From Xanthobacteraceae bacterium (GTDB taxonomy: Bacteria; Pseudomonadota; Alphaproteobacteria; Rhizobiales; Xanthobacteraceae), in the NCBI GenBank assembly GCA_030036975.1, contig JASHSE010000308.1:1-7389 (forward strand): a stretch of 7,389 nt of DNA, written 5' to 3'. The notes under the pieces are model-generated. The model saw only the letters and a program-made list of their open reading frames with translations. It was not told the origin of the DNA and ran no database searches. Numbering within the stretch: position 1 is the first letter of the stretch; every line of letters begins with the position of its first letter. Both the position numbers and the translations under genes were made by a program. Positions 5,938 to 7,389 of this stretch are shown piece after piece.

Positions 5938-6504
5938 GTGTCAGACAATCAGCTCAACGTGCTCGTGGTGTGCGGCAGCCTGCGGCAAAACTCCTACAAT
6001 GCGGCGCTGGCGCGCACGCTGCCGTCGCTGGCGCCGCCTGGCCTGGCGCTCAAGGCCGGACCGCCCTGGCACACAATGCCAATCTACAATCACGACATTC
6101 CGGACGTTCCGGCCGAAGCCGTGGCGTGGGCCGATGCCATCCGCGGCGCCGACGGCGTCATCATCGTCTCGCCGGAATACAATTGGAGCATTCCCGGCGG
6201 GCTCAAGAACGCCATCGACTGGGTGTCGCGCATGAAGGACGTGCCGTTCAAGGAGAAACCGGTGGCCATACAGTCCTGCGCCACCGGCGTGCTCGGCGGC
6301 GCCCGCATGCAATACCACCTGCGGCAGTCCCTGACCTCGATCGACGCCTTCCTGTTCGGCAAGCCCGAGGTGCTGGTCACGTTCGCGGCAAAGAAATTCG
6401 ATGAGAAAACCCTGGCGCTGACCGATCAGCCGACCATCGACGACGTCAAGCAGCAGCTCGCGGCGTTCGAGAAATTCGTCCGCCGCCTGAATGGGAGAAA
6501 GTGA
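5938..6504 (+). CDS. NAD(P)H-dependent FMN reductase, ChrR/YieF-like (second of a tandem pair)
   Basis: A 188-residue paralogue of the preceding flavoprotein. The FMN phosphate loop CGSLRQNSYN is at 12-21 and the PEYNWSIPGGLKNAIDW signature at 79-95; both proteins then share a G-G-x-R-x-Q-Y-x-L-R block and a DAF...KPE strand, and end in a D-x-x-T-I...QQLAAF-x-x-F helix. With the GTG start, the glycine of the phosphate loop falls at residue 13, exactly as in the first copy, which together with the ribosome site supports this start; ATG 5932 would add two residues and ATG 5911 nine. The copies have diverged in the loop around residues 45-65 (PPWHTMPIYNHDIP against PPFSEFPLYNADIQ), close to where substrate or partner contacts might differ. 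A 200-base gap with a large palindrome separates them, so they may not be translated at equal levels. Confidence 0.92.
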   Translation: MSDNQLNVLVVCGSLRQNSYNAALARTLPSLAPPGLALKAGPPWHTMPIYNHDIPDVPAEAVAWADAIRGADGVIIVSPEYNWSIPGGLKNAIDWVSRMKDVPFKEKPVAIQSCATGVLGGARMQYHLRQSLTSIDAFLFGKPEVLVTFAAKKFDEKTLALTDQPTIDDVKQQLAAFEKFVRRLNGRK

Positions 6505-6516
6505 GAACCTCACCTA

Positions 6517-6606
6517 CGCTCGTTCCCGCGAAAGCGGGAACCCAGCTAAGAAACTTGAGTCCTCGCGCAAGCCGCTCCTGGATTCCCGCTTGCGCGGGAA
6601 TGAGCG
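6517..6606. repeat. 29-base imperfect inverted repeat whose arms are themselves hairpins
   Basis: The arms 6517-6545 and 6578-6606 are reverse complements at 26 of 29 positions. Each arm alone also folds: GTTCCCGC (6522-6529) pairs with GCGGGAAC (6534-6541) over a GAAA tetraloop, and ATTCCCGC (6582-6589) with GCGGGAAT (6594-6601) over TTGC. The element can thus form one long stem or two short ones. It fits a widespread class of proteobacterial intergenic repeat whose minus-strand reading gives the familiar spurious peptide IPAQAGIQ (from memory). Its right end touches the Shine-Dalgarno sequence of the next gene. Confidence 0.85.
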
Positions 6607-6612
6607 GAGGAG
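6606..6612 (+). promoter_or_regulatory. Strong ribosome binding site for the SDR gene
   Basis: GGAGGAG lies seven bases before GTG 6620 and is the best Shine-Dalgarno match in the window. It decides for the GTG over the out-of-frame ATG at 6613. Its first base is also the last base of the inverted repeat, so folding of that repeat could affect access to the site. Confidence 0.75.
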
Positions 6613-6619
6613 ATGACGT

Positions 6620-7387
6620 GTGAACAGATTGGACAATCGCGTCGCGCTGCTCACCGGCGGCGCCAAGGGCATCGGCCGCCATTATGCGCAGGCGTTGGCG
6701 CGCGAGGGCGCGCGGCTGATGATCGCCGACTTAGCCGACGGCAGCGAACTCGCCGAAACCATCGCGCGCGAGCGCGGCGCCAATTCGGTGGCGAGCGCGG
6801 TCGCCGACGTGAGCGATGAGGGCGCCGTCAAGGCGCTGGTGGCGCAAACCGTCGAGCGCTTCGGCAAGATCGACATTCTGGTCAACAACGCCGCGCTATT
6901 CGCGCCGCTCGCCGAGCAGAAGGTCACCGCGATCGACACGGATCTGTGGGACCGCGTCATGGCGATCAACATCCGCGGCGTGTTTCTCATGACCAAGCAC
7001 GTCGCGCCGCACATGATCGCGCAGAAATACGGAAAAATCATCAATATCAGCTCGGGCACGGTGGCGCGCGGCATTCCCAACTTCGCCCATTACGTGACCT
7101 CGAAGGGCGCCGTCACCGCGTTCACCCGCGCGGTGTCGCGTGAGCTCGGCGAGCACAACATCTGCGTCAACAATCTGGCGCCCGGCTTTACGCTCTCCGA
7201 CAGCGTCGTCAGCGAGAACCCCGGCCATCTCGATCACTCGCGCGCGCCCTCTATCGTGCGCCGCGCCATCAAGCGCGACGAATACCCCGAGGATCTTTTG
7301 GGCGCGCTCGTCTTTCTCGCCTGCGCCGACAGCGATTTCGTCACCGGCCAGACCATCGCGGTCGACGGCGGGGCGACGAATACGTAA
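6620..7387 (+). CDS. SDR family NAD(P)-dependent oxidoreductase
   Basis: A classical short-chain dehydrogenase/reductase of 255 residues, the normal length, oxidising an alcohol or reducing a carbonyl group with a nicotinamide cofactor in the cytoplasm. The cofactor loop is TGGAKGIG (12-19); D37 at the end of the second strand (LMIADLADG) favours NAD(H) over NADP(H). D63-V64 and VNNAA (88-92) follow. The catalytic tetrad is visible as N117, S145, Y158 and K162 (in HYVTSKGA). The C-terminal part has the NNLAPGFT loop and ends in the usual TGQTIAVDGG segment, so the gene is complete. The start is GTG, supported by its ribosome site. The substrate loop (about 188-220) does not identify a substrate. 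It follows the flavoprotein genes in the same direction after 115 bases of mostly repeat DNA, so co-transcription is possible but unproven. Confidence 0.95.
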   Translation: MNRLDNRVALLTGGAKGIGRHYAQALAREGARLMIADLADGSELAETIARERGANSVASAVADVSDEGAVKALVAQTVERFGKIDILVNNAALFAPLAEQKVTAIDTDLWDRVMAINIRGVFLMTKHVAPHMIAQKYGKIINISSGTVARGIPNFAHYVTSKGAVTAFTRAVSRELGEHNICVNNLAPGFTLSDSVVSENPGHLDHSRAPSIVRRAIKRDEYPEDLLGALVFLACADSDFVTGQTIAVDGGATNT

Positions 7388-7389
7388 GC

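Noticed and set aside
6446..6682. Small minus-strand protein over the SDR-upstream repeat
   Set aside because: It contains the IPAQAGIQ and WVPAFAG peptides that arise from this class of intergenic repeat and is not a real gene.
1..7389. tRNA, rRNA, insertion sequence or prophage genes
   Set aside because: No tRNA-like cloverleaf, rRNA stretch, transposase or phage protein was recognised on either strand.

Overview
The window looks like chromosomal DNA from a GC-rich alphaproteobacterium, most likely in the Bradyrhizobium / Rhodopseudomonas / Xanthobacteraceae part of the Hyphomicrobiales. This rests on base composition, codon use, recognisable protein types and two kinds of intergenic palindrome common in that group. 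The assignment is inferred from pattern recognition, not from a search.

Layout. The left edge holds the 5' part of a NodB-fold polysaccharide deacetylase gene on the minus strand, cut by the window boundary. A divergent intergenic region of about 270 bases follows. All remaining genes are on the plus strand. First comes a tight four-gene set: egtB (sulfoxide synthase), egtD (histidine N-alpha-methyltransferase), an uncharacterised protein with ATP-grasp-like sequence features, and a secreted substrate-binding protein of the NMT1/SsuA (NitT/TauT) type. The gaps are 8, 42 and 7 bases, so one transcript is likely. A 224-base gap follows, then two tandem paralogous NAD(P)H-dependent FMN reductases of the ChrR/YieF type, and finally a complete SDR-family oxidoreductase ending two bases before the right edge.

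How the genes may work together. EgtD trimethylates histidine to hercynine, and EgtB joins hercynine to a cysteine-containing thiol through oxygen-dependent sulfoxide formation, so this is the core of ergothioneine biosynthesis. EgtA, EgtC and EgtE are not in view. The ATP-grasp-like protein and the lone periplasmic binding protein are the least explained members. Their spacing suggests a role with ergothioneine, such as ligation, supply of the thiol partner, or uptake of a related compound, but nothing in the sequence proves it. The flavoproteins and the SDR form a redox group that may be independent of the egt genes.

Non-coding structure. Three copies of a 15-base tandem repeat lie between egtD and the ATP-grasp-like gene. 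These genes are in the same reading frame, separated in that frame by a single stop codon. A 172-base nested palindrome separates the two flavoprotein genes. A 29-base inverted repeat, each arm itself a hairpin, abuts the ribosome binding site of the SDR gene. Several starts needed judgement: egtB has three candidates, and the second flavoprotein and the SDR appear to use GTG.
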